A stretch of 64,000 bases of DNA from Ditylenchus dipsaci (Eukaryota; Nematoda; Chromadorea; Rhabditida; Anguinidae), in contig SADC01000089.1 of the NCBI GenBank assembly GCA_004194705.1, positions 1-64,000 of the forward strand, written 5' to 3'. Each line of letters begins with the position of its first letter. Within the stretch, counting starts at the first letter, position 1. The notes beneath the pieces were generated by a model. That model was not told where the DNA came from. It searched no databases and saw nothing but the letters and a program-made list of their open reading frames with translations. The translations under genes were made by a program, and so were the position numbers. Shown piece by piece: positions 1-13,256 of this stretch.

Positions 1-303
1 AAAAATAAGTTACGAATTGTTTAGTTTAACAAAACTGAAATTCCGGGATTTGAAATTGAGTTTGAGGTTTGTTTTTGTTATGTGTCCATGATTTTTCTCA
101 GTAATGAAATGTTTTTATACACTTGATAGAGAATTTCAGAGCTACAAAATGACATAAAGTTTTTAATAAAGTGTAATATAAATTGGTCATACGATGCTCT
201 TGAAGGGTAGGGGTCTTTTTTTGGGACACCCTGTAGAAAGCTCGCTCAATTCAGCATTCGGAAGTAAAACTGTGTTACTTAAAAATTTCAACAAATTCAT
301 TTA

Positions 304-836
304 ACACTGGAATGCATGATTGTCTTGAGGTACATCCTGGTGCAGATTTTCACGCTGTACACGATAGTGAAAAAAAAACTATTTGCGGGTCAGCTGCCCC
401 TACGAACCAACCAAGTCGGGATTTTTGCGTATGCAACTTCAAGAGGGCAGATCTCGTCAAATTCAATCATTTATATCAATCAATTTCGAATTGATTTAAA
501 GTTTTTTTGAGAGTCTTGCTAAACACTTGAAGCCTATTTTACTCTACTTTGAACTAAAATTTTCACATTGAATTGTCATAAATACCTCGATGATACCTAT
601 TTCAAAGCCCGTAATCTGCGCTTCCGTTTGAGTTATAATCCGTGATATCAATAATTGAATTTGGCGAGATCTGCCCTCTTGAAGTTGCGTACGCAAAAAT
701 TCTGACTTGGTTTGTTCGTAGAGGCAGCTGACCCGCAAATGTTTTTTTTTAATTTTTTTCACTATCGTGTTCAGCGAGAAATTCTGCACCAGGAGTACGA
801 GGTTAGGAGGTCTTAGGACAATCAAGGATTCCAGTG
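304..836. repeat. Palindromic foldback repeat
   Basis: The segment from CACTGGAATGCATGATTGTC at the left is matched in reverse complement by the segment ending at CCAGTGTG on the right, with arms of roughly 200 bp. The open frames here are products of the palindrome, not genes. A diverged third copy lies at 42225-42430, and related ends occur at 55226 and 60417, so this is a dispersed family. Confidence 0.7.
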
Positions 837-1200
837 TGAAAAAAAACTCCTGAAAGAAATTTTTTGTTCTCATTTCAGCCTCTGGGAAGAAGTATATCAT
901 CAACACCATATTTCTCATAATTACTGCCTTTCTCCAATGACCGCCCCGCTTGGAGGTCAATTTAATAAAACGCACCCCGCCTCTCTGATAAGAGGCATTT
1001 CAGAAAATAAACGCCTCGGGTGACAAATTAAAAAGATAGTGTTTGTCTCGAAAGAAATTTTTTTTTGCGAGACTTTTTTCAAAAATTTGTGAATTTATTT
1101 TGTTCAGAACTTGTCGCTTTTTCAGAATCCACAATAAAAAATATGCTCTTCACCTTTAAGCTTGAGAAAAACAGGACTTTTTTCTAAAAAATTTCTGAGC

Positions 1201-1448
1201 CCTATCCCTCAATGGGGGAGGGCGGTTTTTTGCCTTGGTCCCTCTGTTGTTGTTGTTTTTTGAGTTTTAAGGCTAATGCTCAGGCAAAAGTAGGCCAGCG
1301 TATGTTACCAACTCAATCATGAGTCTAAAATGCGTTTTGAGTCCGTCCTAACATACGCTGGCCAAGCCTAGCCTAAACCTAAAGCCTAAAAAATCACAAA
1401 AAACAACAGGGGGGACCAAGGCAACCCCCCCCCCATTGAGGGATAGGC
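1201..1448. repeat. Palindromic MITE-like repeat with GGGGACCAAGGCAA motif
   Basis: CCCTATCCCTCAATGGGGG at the left end pairs with CCCCATTGAGGGATAGG at the right end. Inside, GCCTTGGTCCC pairs with GGGACCAAGGC, and GGCCAGCGTATGTTA pairs with TAACATACGCTGGCC. Related copies lie at 47230-47668 and about 39690-39790. No coding capacity is seen. Confidence 0.75.
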
Positions 1449-2394
1449 CAAATTCTTTTCTGAAAATTTTGAAGTAAAATACTAACTTTTTCTATAAAAA
1501 CTATGACAAATGCCAAATCTACTAATACTATCAGAAAGTTGCTTGATTTTGCATCGAATAGTAGTATATAATGTGTTGGGGTGCTGTGATAAAAGTGAAA
1601 AACTGCATGCATAAAAAGAAATACCCACATTTCAGAGATTCGGCACAGGTCGACTTCAGTTGACCATATTTCAAGATTCAAATTTGGGTTAGCGTTTTGT
1701 CAACAGTAAATTTATACGTGGTCAAAATCTCAAGTCAAACAACCTTTTTTGAAAAACCGTTCAAAGGTTCAGATTGTTCATGAAATTGACACCAAAAGCT
1801 GCCGGTCTTACAGACCGGCCAGGAATGTTTACAAAGCAAAATAATTACCGATATATTTAGAAATAAGCTTCCATTTGATTATTCAATGTCCAACGTATAT
1901 TAGAGTCTCTTTTTCGACGCCAGTTTTCTGACTTTTCTTTGCTCAATTGCTCAGCAGTACCAGGGTAGTGTTGGAATCCAAACAGGAAAACATTAAAACA
2001 TTTTTTTCCTTCAGGTATATCAAACAAGTAGCTTAAAGTTTTTTTTCAAAAGCAGCATTTCTGAATCCTACGTGTTGTTCCAGACAGTGTCTATGCGGAA
2101 TTTGGAACTGGTTCCATCAACCGACTTTTGAGTGGTGAACATAAGGCCTTGCATTCCATTACAGGTCTCAAGAACATTATTTAAACGAACATCAGGATGG
2201 CTTGGAGCAGGTGGAACTTCTATTGACTCATCTTGTTTAGCCCAGCACCATAAGGCTTCAACATTTCAAATATACAATGTGATTTGAATTTTTTTCTTTT
2301 ACTTCTTTTTTTTTGGAATATTTTGACCACCTATTTTTTATTATTCATTAGATCAAATCAAACGTGTGTTTCGCACTTTTATGTCTAATATATA
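1449..2394. other. AT-rich non-coding stretch
   Basis: I see no gene. The only structured feature is a short perfect hairpin, GCCGGTCTTACAGACCGGC, at 1801-1819. Confidence 0.5.
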
Positions 2395-3417
2395 TAAAAA
2401 TCTATTCAGATTTAAGACAACAGAAGTCCAAATTGTCTGATATTCAGGATTTTTTGTATCTGATTCTAAAAATCGATATAGCTAACAAGGAAACTGTCTG
2501 AACTGAACGATCGATTTGCATATTCCGTTTAAGCCATCTTGTAGGGCATAGTCAATTTGTATAGTATTGACGGAGTTATTTCAGCGTACAAAGACAAAAA
2601 GCTTGAGTTCTAGATCAAAGAAGGCCATTATCAGCTATACCTTTTTTGGCGCTACTAGGTATTATTACCCATGCCTTTTAAAGTCGAACGTGACTATCAG
2701 ATATAGTTCTCAAAAACATCAATTTGATGATATCATCAAAATTCGGTTCATATTTTTTGATTTCTTACCTCAGATGTTTTACAACGTCTTGTAGCTAAGA
2801 TTTTTCTCTATCGATTGAGTGGTCAAACACCCTAGTAAAAAATTTTTTTAAAGAAATCAAGCCAAAAGTATGGTGAAAACCACACTAAAAAACACCGAGG
2901 TAAAAAGAGTTTTTTACCATCATTTGGCGTGCTTTCCTTAAAAATTACTCTTAACTAGGGTGTTTGACCACTCAATCGATAGAGAAAGATCTCAGCTATT
3001 AGACGATGTGAAAACATATGAGATGAGAAAACAAAAATATATTACAAAATGGTGTATGAAGTGAAAAACACCGAATTTTGATGATATCATCAAATTTGAT
3101 TTGAGAACTATATCTGATAGTCACGTTCGACTTTGAAAAGCATGGGAAAAATCTAGTAGCGCCAAAAAGGTATAGCTCATAATGGCCTTCTCTGATCTAG
3201 AACTCAAGCTTTTTTGTCTTTGTACGCTAAAATAACTCCGTCAATACTATACAAATTTACTGTGCCCTAAAAGATGGCTTAACGAAATATGCAAATCGAT
3301 CGTACAGTTCAGACGGTTTCCTTGTTATCTATATCGATTTTAAGAATCAGATACACAAAAATCCTGAAGATCAGACAATTTGAACTTCTGTTATCTTAAA
3401 TCTGAATAGATTTTTTC
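2395..3417. repeat. 1-kb near-perfect palindrome
   Basis: The left arm (about 2395-2850) and right arm (about 2945-3417) are reverse complements over about 450 bp, around a short centre near 2850-2945. Matches include TGATGATATCATCAAA, GACTATCAGATATAGTTCTCA, CTCAAGCTT and the TTTGGCGCTACTAG / CTAGTAGCGCCAAA pair. Scattered substitutions show it is not brand new. A transcript crossing it would fold into long double-stranded RNA. Confidence 0.85.
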
Positions 3418-3479
3418 AGTCAAGTAGATACTCTAAAAGGCCAAAGAATTGGATACGAAAAAACCATGGTATAAGATAA

Positions 3480-5257
3480 CCAGGGTGGCTAGGTGAGATT
3501 TGTCAAAAACGAAATTTGTCAAAAACGAATTTTGTCAAAACGAAACTTGTCAAGACGAAAATTTTCAAAACGAAATTGTCAAAACGAAATTTGTCAAAAC
3601 GAATTTTTTCAAAACGAATTTTGTCAAAACGAAATTTGTCAAAACGAATTTGTCAAAAACGAAACTTGTACAACATTATTAAGACTAGGACTTCGGATAT
3701 TTTTCTTCAAAGACTTGTTGGACCTTAAATTAACATGTTCTAGCACCGCCAACTTCCCTAAATTTATCGAACGATTCAAGCTAAATGGTTCTGTGGCGTC
3801 AAATTCTATTCCATTTTGTTTCAGGTGAAAAATCTGGGAAGTTCCTTGTTCCTAAGTTCAATGCAGGAAGCATACAGACTATAGTAATTTTCAATATTTT
3901 TTGAACATTTTCCTGACTTCAATCTGTTAACTGGAGACTTTCTAATTCTTTTCGGCTCTATTGTAAAAATACGGTAATTCCTAACATCAAGTGCTTAATC
4001 ACACGCCCCATTCAACTATTCAACAATTCCCACAATTCCCCATACAATATCCCTTTCCTTTTATCAATATTTTTATCAGACAACGTGTACAATTTACATC
4101 ACAAAAATAAATCAACTTCCATCAAAACTTAGATCAAATAAAAATACTACCAAAGCTTCTTTGATTCCTTCAACTTTTCGCTTTTGAGCCAAATCGCTTG
4201 TCTCAGCCAAACCGATACCCTGAGATAGGCGAAGCACTCGCTGATGAGACTCTTTGCCTAAATATACAGTTGATATTTGTTACAGTTTATATCCTTCAAC
4301 GCACCTATTCGTCTCTCTGTACCCAAGTCTAAAAAATTGAAACTAAAACTGAAAAACACGCAAAAAATTGTGAACCGATTCAAATAATTGATGTGCATGC
4401 CCACTTTCTGGTACCATTGTTCCTCCGAAAAATTCATGGCTTCCTGCTTCAGACATCAAGTGCAGTCCCGACAAAGGCTGGATCAATCAGAGCCAAACAG
4501 CAAAGTTTTCGCACGAACAAATAGAATGACACGGAATTGTAGTTTTGCCTGTTGGAACCGGAAATCCTCTCTAAAGAAATAATGACATTCGTCACCGACA
4601 TATACGTTAAGTAAGCATGACTTACGTGCTTTTCCAGCTGCAAAACTCTGTCGACATTCTGTTCTTTCATTACAGCCACGATACCCGAGTGAGCTTCTGA
4701 GAGTGCCTCGATTCGTGCCTTCTTAGCTGTCATTGTCACAGGATCATCCCTCATTAGCTGCTTTGCCTTTACCTACCTACCATAACCGGTTACACAGGTT
4801 TAGTTAAAACGGAAGAGGAAAAAACAGACCACCAGTTGCCAACATCTTTTTGTTGTGTGAACTAATGGTCTTTTCAATTCTCGGCTCTTCAGGAAATACT
4901 TCGAAGGGAAACATCGCTGGCGCGTTTTCCTCACCATCACTTGACTCGCTTGACATGCTCATTTTATTACCTGAACGAGAATACTTGTTAGTGCAAAAAC
5001 ACCATGTAATTGATTTACACGACAAATGACCGAAAAAAATGGAGGGGTGAGATTTTTTTGGACTGATAAGTGTCTGAGAAAATTCGTTTTTGACAAATTC
5101 TGCATGTGACAAATGTCGTTTTGACAAAATTCGTTTTGACAAAATTTGTTTTGACAAAATTCGTTTTGAAAATTTTCGTCTTGACAAGTTTCGCTTTGAC
5201 AAAAACTACGTTTGACAAATTTCGTTTTTGACAAATCTCACCTAGCCACCAGGGTGG
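3480..5257. mobile_element. Foldback element 1 with minisatellite arms, 9-bp target duplication
   Basis: Direct repeats CCAGGGTGG lie at 3480-3488 and 5249-5257. The element between (3489-5248) starts CTAGGTGAGATTTGTC and ends GACAAATCTCACCTAGCCA. Each arm carries a minisatellite of about 16 bp: TTGTCAAAACGAA units at about 3500-3670, and the inverted TTCGTTTTGACAA units at about 5085-5240. The 9-bp duplication and tandem-repeat arms resemble Mutator-like foldback elements; I see no transposase. The interior holds a possible captured gene fragment, described separately. Open frames inside the minisatellites are artefacts. Confidence 0.8.
4615..4966 (-). pseudogene. Possible captured gene fragment inside foldback element 1
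   Basis: On the minus strand an acidic Ser-rich segment begins MSMSSESSDGEENAPAMFPF at about 4960 and runs to about 4840. After a possible intron (about 4835-4765) comes a segment containing MRDDPVTMTAKKARIEALSE. It ends at about 4627 in a good donor (CAC then GTAAGT). Codon content looks gene-like compared with the surroundings, and the two parts could be successive exons. I do not recognise the protein family. It resembles gene capture by Mutator-like elements, but the reading is tentative. Confidence 0.35.
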
Positions 5258-6750
5258 CCGGGCCATAAGCTAGTACCGTCAATTTTCAGCTCAGTCTATT
5301 TTTTTGTTGTAACTCATAATTTCAGGTCAAATAAACTGCTTGTATATTGAAATACGGGAAAAATAAGCTTGACATACCCACTATCTTGATCACACTGAAC
5401 TGAGAGTGTGTAGTTCCCAAACAAACCTCTAGATAAGCCTTGTTTCCTGAAATCTGTTTTATTAATGTTTAAATTTTTAAGACATCTTTGCAGCTTTAGA
5501 GTATGAATGAAGAGCCAACTATCAGGTTGGTGCAAAAATAATCGAGACCTTGTTTGAAATGCAAGGAATTTTTGGCTACCGTATATTCTCTCCATCTCCC
5601 ACTCTCTAATAAACTTCCACTCTCTAATAATTCTCCACCCCACGGACCTCATATCCCAGCTTAGAGCAAACGTTTTACAAATCTGTTTTTCGCATTTTCT
5701 TAATTAGCACGAGCTCCCCTGATTGCACTTTTCAGATTTTGGTCGACTGACCAAAAATCTTGAAAATCGACCTCAAAAATTTTCCGACTTTTTAGGGTTG
5801 AAAAATAATCCCCCATGGGTGATGATAAAGAATTTACGGTATTTGTTCCTGGCCTATATTTTGTTAATATCTCTTAGATGTACAACACAGTCAACCCTCA
5901 TTAAGCAAACACCTTGGAAACCGGTCTCGGGTGTCGGCTCATCAAGGACTTCGGTTAATTAGGGTTTATACGTTCTCATTTCTGGCACTAGACCTTACGT
6001 GAGAAAGTTGACTTTAAACAAATTGTAAACCATAAGGCTGATAATATGAGCTATGGCTTGTTTTGGTTAGAAATGAGGATGGGGGTCTAGGATGTGGTTG
6101 GTAGAAGGTGGATGACATCCATTCTTCACTCTAATTTTTTTCATCTTTTCAAGTTGAGCATTTGATTATAGTAATTTTAGTAAGCTACATGATTAGTTTA
6201 AAAAGTAATCATGCTGATCAGGTAAGTATTGTGACATTGATCTACATAATCAACTTAATCAACCTAAAAAATTGCACATCGTGTCCCAAAAAAAACCATT
6301 ACATTATAAAGCACCATAAGATCACTATTGATTATTAATTTTTTGTGCTCGATCTTATCTTGTAGCTCTTGTAATTGTCTAGCGAATCTTATGTTAACAT
6401 CAAGAAAGTGACTCATAAAGTACCGTCTTGGCGTGCGATTTCGAAGAGTCCATCGCGAGTTTATATTCGAGCGTCATTTTAAGTACCGAAGGCTTTTATT
6501 AGAGGCGCGCGTGAGCACCAGCCTGCATCACCTTCCACTGTGGAAAATAGTGGGAAAGCACAATGAAAGGTTACAAACAGCATAATTGATAAGAACGTCT
6601 TCCTCAAAAACTTCAACATGTGACTCGAGTTAGTGTCTTACTATTGCGAAAGTTACTAATACTATTACTACTATTGCGAAACCACTATCATATCAATCAT
6701 ATCAAAAATTCAAAAAAATTCAAAACGTGGTCACCGGGGTCGAACTCGAA
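5258..6750. other. Non-coding stretch
   Basis: The sequence is AT-rich. I find no convincing coding region, RNA gene or structured repeat here. Confidence 0.45.
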
Positions 6751-7177
6751 TACAGTCAAACCTCTCTACTATGGCACCCCCAAAGTTCGTTCCGCCTTGG
6801 GTCCGACACTTTTTTAACCGAATTTTCAAAGTCTTTTATCCATTCTGTTTTGACAGTCTGGTCCCAAATATCGTAAGGATTCCGATTTGCCGATCGTTTT
6901 TCAGAATTATAAAAAAAAATTTTTCTAAAAAAAGCAAAAACTCAGTTTAAAAACAGGAAAATTCAAAAATTTCTGTTTTTTAAACTGAGTTTTTGCTTTT
7001 TTAAAATTTTTTTTATAATTCTGAAAAACGATCGGCAAAATCAGAATCCTTACGATATTTGGGACCAGACTGTAAAAACAGAATTTGAAAAAAGCTTTGA
7101 AAATCGAGCTAAAAAAAGTGTCGGACCCAAGGCGGGAACGAACTTTGGGGGTGCCATAGTAGAGAGGTTTGACTGTA
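6751..7177. mobile_element. Palindromic Tc1/mariner-type MITE, TA duplication
   Basis: TA then CAGTCAAACCTCTCTACTATGG at the left, and CCATAGTAGAGAGGTTTGACTG then TA at the right. The whole 423-bp body is an inverted repeat, with CCGATCGTTTTTCAGAATTATAAAA mirrored around a centre near 6965. CAGTC termini and a TA target duplication are standard for Tc1/mariner MITEs. Relatives lie at 8311-8554 and 54128-54229. No coding capacity. Confidence 0.85.
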
Positions 7178-8308
7178 TATCATATATCAAACAAAAATTT
7201 AAAAAGATTCATTACATTTCAAAATCGAGCCCTCGGCATTGGATCTCCAACTCAAACAAGGAATTTCAAAGCTTTATTAAATGGTATATACTATATAGGG
7301 CTTTCCAATATCACAGTGAACCTCCGTAATAATATAACCCGCATTTTGTTATACCGCATTCTCTCCAATAACAACCTCCTCTCTTTAAATTACTCTCATT
7401 CCTCATTTTTTGAATAAAAAATTCGGAGATGAGAATCTTTTTTTGATGTACAGGGTGGTCTAAGAAATATCGACGCTTTCAAGTTGTCATAGCTTTGGAA
7501 TTTTGTGACTCAGTATTATCTAAAAAATGGTATAATATGAAAAACACGATTTTCGATTTGTCTCCCTTGTGATTTAAGCCTTACCCATCCAGAAGCCATC
7601 CACAGACCAGGACCAAAATTAAAAGATCACAAGATTGAAAAATAAATGCACCGGGTTAGTTAATAAAAAAGATATGGAATATAAGGTTTGAGAGATACTT
7701 ACAAAGCATAGGTCAGAGCATAGACGAAGTTGGGTTAAATTTAAAAGTTTTTTATGAGTGTGAACTAACTTAACAGAAGACTCACCATAACTCCAGGTGC
7801 GTGGTAATTTACATCGAAAATCTCAGTGTATTCCATACGACCATCCAGGATGCTTGAGAAAGAAGCAAAATAAACTAATTGCAAAAGGTACTAACTAAAC
7901 ACATACATGTCGCCATTTATGTCATGGTAGTATACAATGGGACGTCGAGGATTTTCTGGATTATGAAGACCTTCATCTCATCATCTTCCATTTCGCCTGA
8001 GCGGCCAAAAGTGCTAAAGTACTCCATTACATTCCTTAGTGGTCAAACTAACAACAAAGAATACTACCAGCCATAGATATTTTAAAATCATTCCTAAAAT
8101 ATAATAGTTTTGAATATTAAAGTTTAAAAAATGGTACGTCGAAAAATTTCGGCACATTTTTTATTCCACAGCAATAATAAACACTCTGACCAATCTCGAA
8201 TTCAATCTTCCTATCGACCACGGGAGGGTTCAAAGATGATTAGCTTTTAAACTAATTCTTACAAATATATTTCACAAAGTTTCTGTGTCCCATCAGAAAA
8301 AATTATAT
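7178..8308. other. Non-coding stretch
   Basis: AT-rich DNA with short open frames that lack any recognisable domain. I see no supported feature. Confidence 0.45.
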
Positions 8309-8556
8309 TACAGTCGAGTCTCGATAATCCGGCAGCCCTTGTTGAAAAAAGGGGTGTCGGATTATCGAGACCGCGGTCTTTACGGCAAAATTTCGCTATT
8401 CGAAAAACGATCGGCAAAATCGGAATCCTTGCGATATTTTGGACCAGACTGGCAAATCATTTTGGCAAAAAACTTTAAAAATCGAGGTAAAAAAAAGTGT
8501 CGCACCCAAGGCGGGAACGAACTTTAGGGGTGCCGGATTATCGAGACTCGACTGTA
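8309..8556. mobile_element. Palindromic Tc1/mariner-type MITE, TA duplication
   Basis: TA then CAGTCGAGTCTCGATAATCC at the left, and GGATTATCGAGACTCGACTG then TA at the right; element body 8311-8554. It shares the internal stretch AAAACGATCGGCAAAATC with the copy at 6751-7177, so both belong to one family. Confidence 0.85.
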
Positions 8557-8672
8557 CAAAACTTATTTTTTGTTAGTTTTTTATCTTTTTTTAAAGCCAT
8601 GTTTAAAATCTGTTTTCTGTATTTTGAATTACACCCTGTTACCTCAGAATTTTGACCCCAAGTTTTTTGGGG

Positions 8673-9075
8673 GTTAACGGAATTTCGCCGCAAATTTCTC
8701 GGAATTTTGCAGCAAATTCATCTTTTTCCTTTTTTCTATCAATATTTTCAACTTTTTTAATGGTAATAACACGATTATGTAGCCCTACTATTCTGGTTTG
8801 TAATGACGTGTCATTTATTGCACCATCCTTACAAAAATTAGACCAAAAAAGTAAAAGTATGAAGCGAAAAAAAATGATTTGGTTCATGCTTTCATTTTTT
8901 TGCTCTACTTTTTTCAGAGATGGTGCAATAAATGACACGTCACTAGAACTAGAATCGTAGGGCTACATGATGGTGTTATTAGTAATAAGTTATTACCTTT
9001 AAAAAAAGTTAAGAAATTTTAAGAATTTAAAATTTGCTGCGAAATTCCGAGAATTTGCTGCAAAATTCCGTTACA
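8673..9075. repeat. Palindromic repeat, about 400 bp
   Basis: TTAACGGAATTTCGCCGCAA at the left matches the inverted GAATTTGCTGCAAAATTCCGTTA at the right. GATGGTGCAATAAATGACACGTC near 8920 is the reverse complement of GACGTGTCATTTATTGCACCATC near 8803. The overlapping open frames on both strands are by-products of this symmetry. Confidence 0.75.
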
Positions 9076-12000
9076 CCCTTTTTTGTCTACCGTGCAGAGG
9101 AAATTGCTGAAAGACAGTCATATTAAAAAGTCTGTCTTGCACGAAGATTACGCGTTTTGAAAAAGAGGTTGTTTCGACTAGTGTTTTTTTTTGAGTCAAA
9201 CTGGAATTCCCAAATTTTTTTGAAATTTTTTAAGTTTTTTTGAAAGTCCTTGGTCTTTTCAGCAGAATATTAAACTTTTTGTTAAATGAAATAAAAATAC
9301 TGTGTCAAATGGTTATTCACCTAAGAAATAATTCCATTTGAAGGTGAAAATTCGGTCTAATTTAGACCGGAATTTTCACCTTGAAAAGGTATTATTTCTT
9401 TGGTTTTTAGCAGCTATTTTTACACAATATTTTTCGTCCATCTAATGCAGAATTTCATATTATGCTGAATGAAACTAAAAGATTCTCAAAAATATTGCAA
9501 AAATTACAAAAAGGTTCGGGAATTCCGGTTTTGGCTCAAATAATTCCGGGCCAACTTTAGTGTCGACCCCCAAAAGATGAAAAAGTTTCTATTTTTGAGC
9601 GGTGGACATTACTTTTTTTATCGTTTTTTTAGAGTGTAATATGTCATTCAACGCAGAAATCTCAGTGCTTTCAAATTGCATGAAAGACTGTCACGCTGAG
9701 TATTAATACTTAAAAAATGATCTGGAAGCTGTGAAAAAAAAATCTTGAATTTTTTTATTCCGCATAAAAAGCCTTCCACACAAATTTTTTTATTCTAGCG
9801 CAAACTTTTGTTTGCATATTTTGTAAGCCCTGTAATGCTTCTACCAGATAGCTTTAAAAAAATCTGTAAAAAGGGTGATTCAAGAAGTTACAGACAATTT
9901 TATAAACATAATCCTCCGAAAATTTATATGCTTTCATTGCTACTTTTGCCTATTTCTTGCCAATTTCGCATTGAACATACTTAAAATAATGTTCTTTGAC
10001 GCGGGAGACGAAGTTTTTTTTTTCTTGAAAAGTCTACAATATTTTTAGGAAAAAAGGGTTTTAAGACAGAAAAGTTTATTTTGGAAGTGAAATTCGGATT
10101 TTTTTGCCATTTTTCAGAAAAATGAAACTCCCGCAGATTATCTGATCACAGATCATAAAAATTTTGAAAAAATTGACACTGGTAAATTACAAACATGTTC
10201 AAGGTTCGACCCACCTCCTTTTTCAAAACACGTAATCTTCCGTGTAAGACCGACTTTTTAATATGACTGTCTTTCTCAAATTTTCTCAGAATGACTTTTT
10301 TACACTTTTACACAATCCTTTACCCGGTCAAAATTCTGAGGGTAAACAATTTCCTTAGAAGCTTCTCAGAAAATTTTCTTAGTTTTTCCTTAAAAAAATG
10401 TTCTTACTTAGAAGATTTATTGGTAACCTACGCCCTGGGGATCGGTGCTAAGCGTACGTTATAATGAAGATACGTCATATAGAGGGTGGTTTAGCTTAAT
10501 ATAGTCGGACGTACGTTATATCGAGTACTAATGTTTATTATATAAATTGTCTAGGCAGTTTATTGTTGTTCAAAAAAAATCAAACAAGATAATCTTAACA
10601 AATACAGAATTTATATTCAGTCATAAAACAATCTCTTAACAATCTTCGAGTACATGTTTGGTCACCAGGAAAAATTTTTTAGTGAGATATTTATCCGGCG
10701 TGTTTATACTCATTCGAAAGCCCATTCAATGTAGATTTAACTTTATTGTTAGGGTGGATGTTGGTTATAAAATTTTAAATTTTGAGGGTTAAGTTGGAGT
10801 GTTGTTTGTGCTTAGCGTGATCGATTTTTTTTCGATTGTTAAAAAATATTAATGTTGAGTCCTACGGAAGAAGAGAGCAAACCCAGCAAGAGAGAAAGAG
10901 GAGGAGCACACAACTAGCTTTATTCTTATATTCCACTCACGACTGATCTGAACACAGACGTTCAGATCCTCATATCCAACAAGAACAAACAAATAGCGTT
11001 GAATCGCTACGAGACAAATGGCGGTTCAAACACAGGAAACAGCAATTAAATATGATTTACTTATTGAAATGTAATCAAAAAATGAAATATGTCATCAAAG
11101 GTACGGGTTTTGCCTTGGTCCCTTCTTATTTTTTTTACTTTTTCAACCATAGAGGTGACCAAGGCAAAAACTCAAACTTTGATGACCTTATTCTATTTTC
11201 TGATCACACTTCCATGTTGAAATCAATCATGCTGAGCACAAACATGGCCTCATAATTGGCATATGTGAACTAAAAACTGAACTTTCATCACAATTAGGCT
11301 TTATACCTATATAAAAGTCAACGTTACCCACTGTCAATGTTGCCTTGTGAGTAGGATTAAAAAATGTGCTACAAAAGTAACACAAAAAGGTCAAAAATTT
11401 GATTTTTACTGATCAAAAACTGCTTTAAACAGCATGTCTACTATAAAACCAGGACTTCCCATCTAGGTTGATTTATCAGGAAAAAGTTGATTTTAGACAC
11501 CACGAATTCTTAATAATATGATTTTAGTCCGAAAATCTTATATTTCAGAGTTTGTTGATTTTAGATACTAAAAATACTCAAAAATTAATTCAATCTAATG
11601 TCATTTTAAAGATTTGCTGATTTTTAGGGTTGAAGAAACGAAATGAACACATTTGAATGCATTTGAGTTCACATTTTCGGCTTGAAAAGCCCAATTCGGC
11701 TAAAGCCGAAGCAGGTTTTTCAAGCCAAAAATGATCGACTGAAATTTTCCGATCTTTTATGAAAATTTCATACCGAAATCATACCAATGTGTAGCTAAAA
11801 TTCTGAGCTTCGGAGCTAAAATTTAAAAGAAACATTCAAATGTGTCCATTTCCGTGACTGCAACTTCACGGTTTTTTAAAAAATCGAAACAGAAATATGT
11901 ATAAACCAATAACTTCAACCCTACATATCATCTTCGCTAAACACAATTTTTTTAAATGTGCTGATTTTCATAACAGATAGGATTAAGCATTATGAAAATA

Positions 12001-13250
12001 TATAAAGTTTTTGCTATTGGCTCAGATGTAGGTCCTCAAAGACCTAGCTTGTGGATGAATAGATTATATTGAAATGTTTCATAACTATCGAATCAGCAAA
12101 TATTTATTTGAAAAGAATACGTAGCCTTGCTAATTGAGTTGTAGCTAACTGCCAGAATGTGTTTATACATATATTTTATACAAGAACTAAAATAGGAAAG
12201 CAGACAACTCAGACTGTGTTTGATAATACTCTTTTATTAGCATAAAAGCAAACAATTTTTCATTACATGAAAGATATTTATGAGCTTCAAGTATTTAAAT
12301 ACCCAGTACTGACTGCATAACAGTAACAGCTATTAATAACAGCTATTTACATGATGTGTAACACAATTACCGTAATTTATGCATTCTAGCTGTTAAACGA
12401 TGAGTATTTCTTGCTAAAATTATCTTAATACACGCATGGGTTAGTAAAAAGAGAGAATTTTTTCAAAATAACAAATTTTGGTCAACTTTTTAAAGTCTGT
12501 TTCGCACCTAGAAACAAGTTTTTAGCCTAATAGCGGAGCATGATGCTCAGCAAATTTTCTAGAACACTGTTTTCAAATGTTCACTTCAGCCAACTTAATT
12601 TTAGAAGTATGTGCAAACCTATTACCTCTTTCTGGATTAATGAAAAGGCCGAATAGCTAATTTGAAAAAATTTTAGGACAGAAGCAATATTAATAATATG
12701 TCTGTGTGCTTTTCTGTAAGTACGTAGCACAAAATAAGGTCATACTCTTTAATAATTTCTTCTAAAATATTCATTAGATATGGGTGCCATTGCTTTTTTA
12801 CATTACTCTATAGAATAAAATATATAAATGACCTTTTTGAAAAAAGTATTTTGCTGCTACATATGCTGAGAGGAGGCAAATTTAAATATCTTTTTTGTGC
12901 TATGTTCGGCTTTCTCTTCTTTCAACAATCGAAAATCAGAAAACAAGCATTAAGACTTTTAAATTAGAATTTTGAAAAGCGGATAAGTTGGTAAAAATGA
13001 TACTGAAGGTCTCAAAAAATATTTTTCAGGTGAGTTATCAATATCTTTTTTCTCTCTCCATGGTATTGATAATTTATAGCTGTATGAGATTTAGATAGAA
13101 GATTATTATAAATAAAAAATCGGCGCTACTGTAATATACGGTGTATATTTAAATTTGGCCATGAGAATTTGTGAAAAATGGCCATTTAGGATATTTCAGG
13201 AATGTTGGCATTTAGATTTTTATTGGGCATAGATATTGAAAATTTGGCCT
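9076..13250. other. 4.2-kb AT-rich non-coding region left of the Polinton
   Basis: No gene is supported. Small structured pieces are a palindrome around AATTCGGTCTAATTTAGACCG (about 9335-9400), a MITE-like fragment with ACGTACGTTATA (about 10440-10530), and a palindrome with TGCCTTGGTCCC / GACCAAGGCAAA arms (about 11095-11185). A GGCGCTACTGTAATATACGG motif shared with other flank repeats lies at about 13122. Confidence 0.45.
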
Positions 13251-13256
13251 AGTACA
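13251..13256. repeat. Left target-site duplication of the Polinton (AGTACA)
   Basis: AGTACA precedes the left terminus and AGTACT (32738-32743) follows the right terminus, matching at 5 of 6 positions. Six bases is the standard Polinton duplication. The element is then bounded by AGCACCAAG at the left and CTTGGTGCT at the right. Confidence 0.8.

Noticed and set aside
3493..3828. Overlapping lysine/asparagine-rich open frames in three phases
   Set aside because: They are the translation of a roughly 16-bp minisatellite in the arm of a foldback element; all three frames stay open because the unit lacks stops.
8639..8960. Two opposite-strand open frames of about 100 codons
   Set aside because: They mirror one another because the DNA is palindromic; no codon bias or domain.
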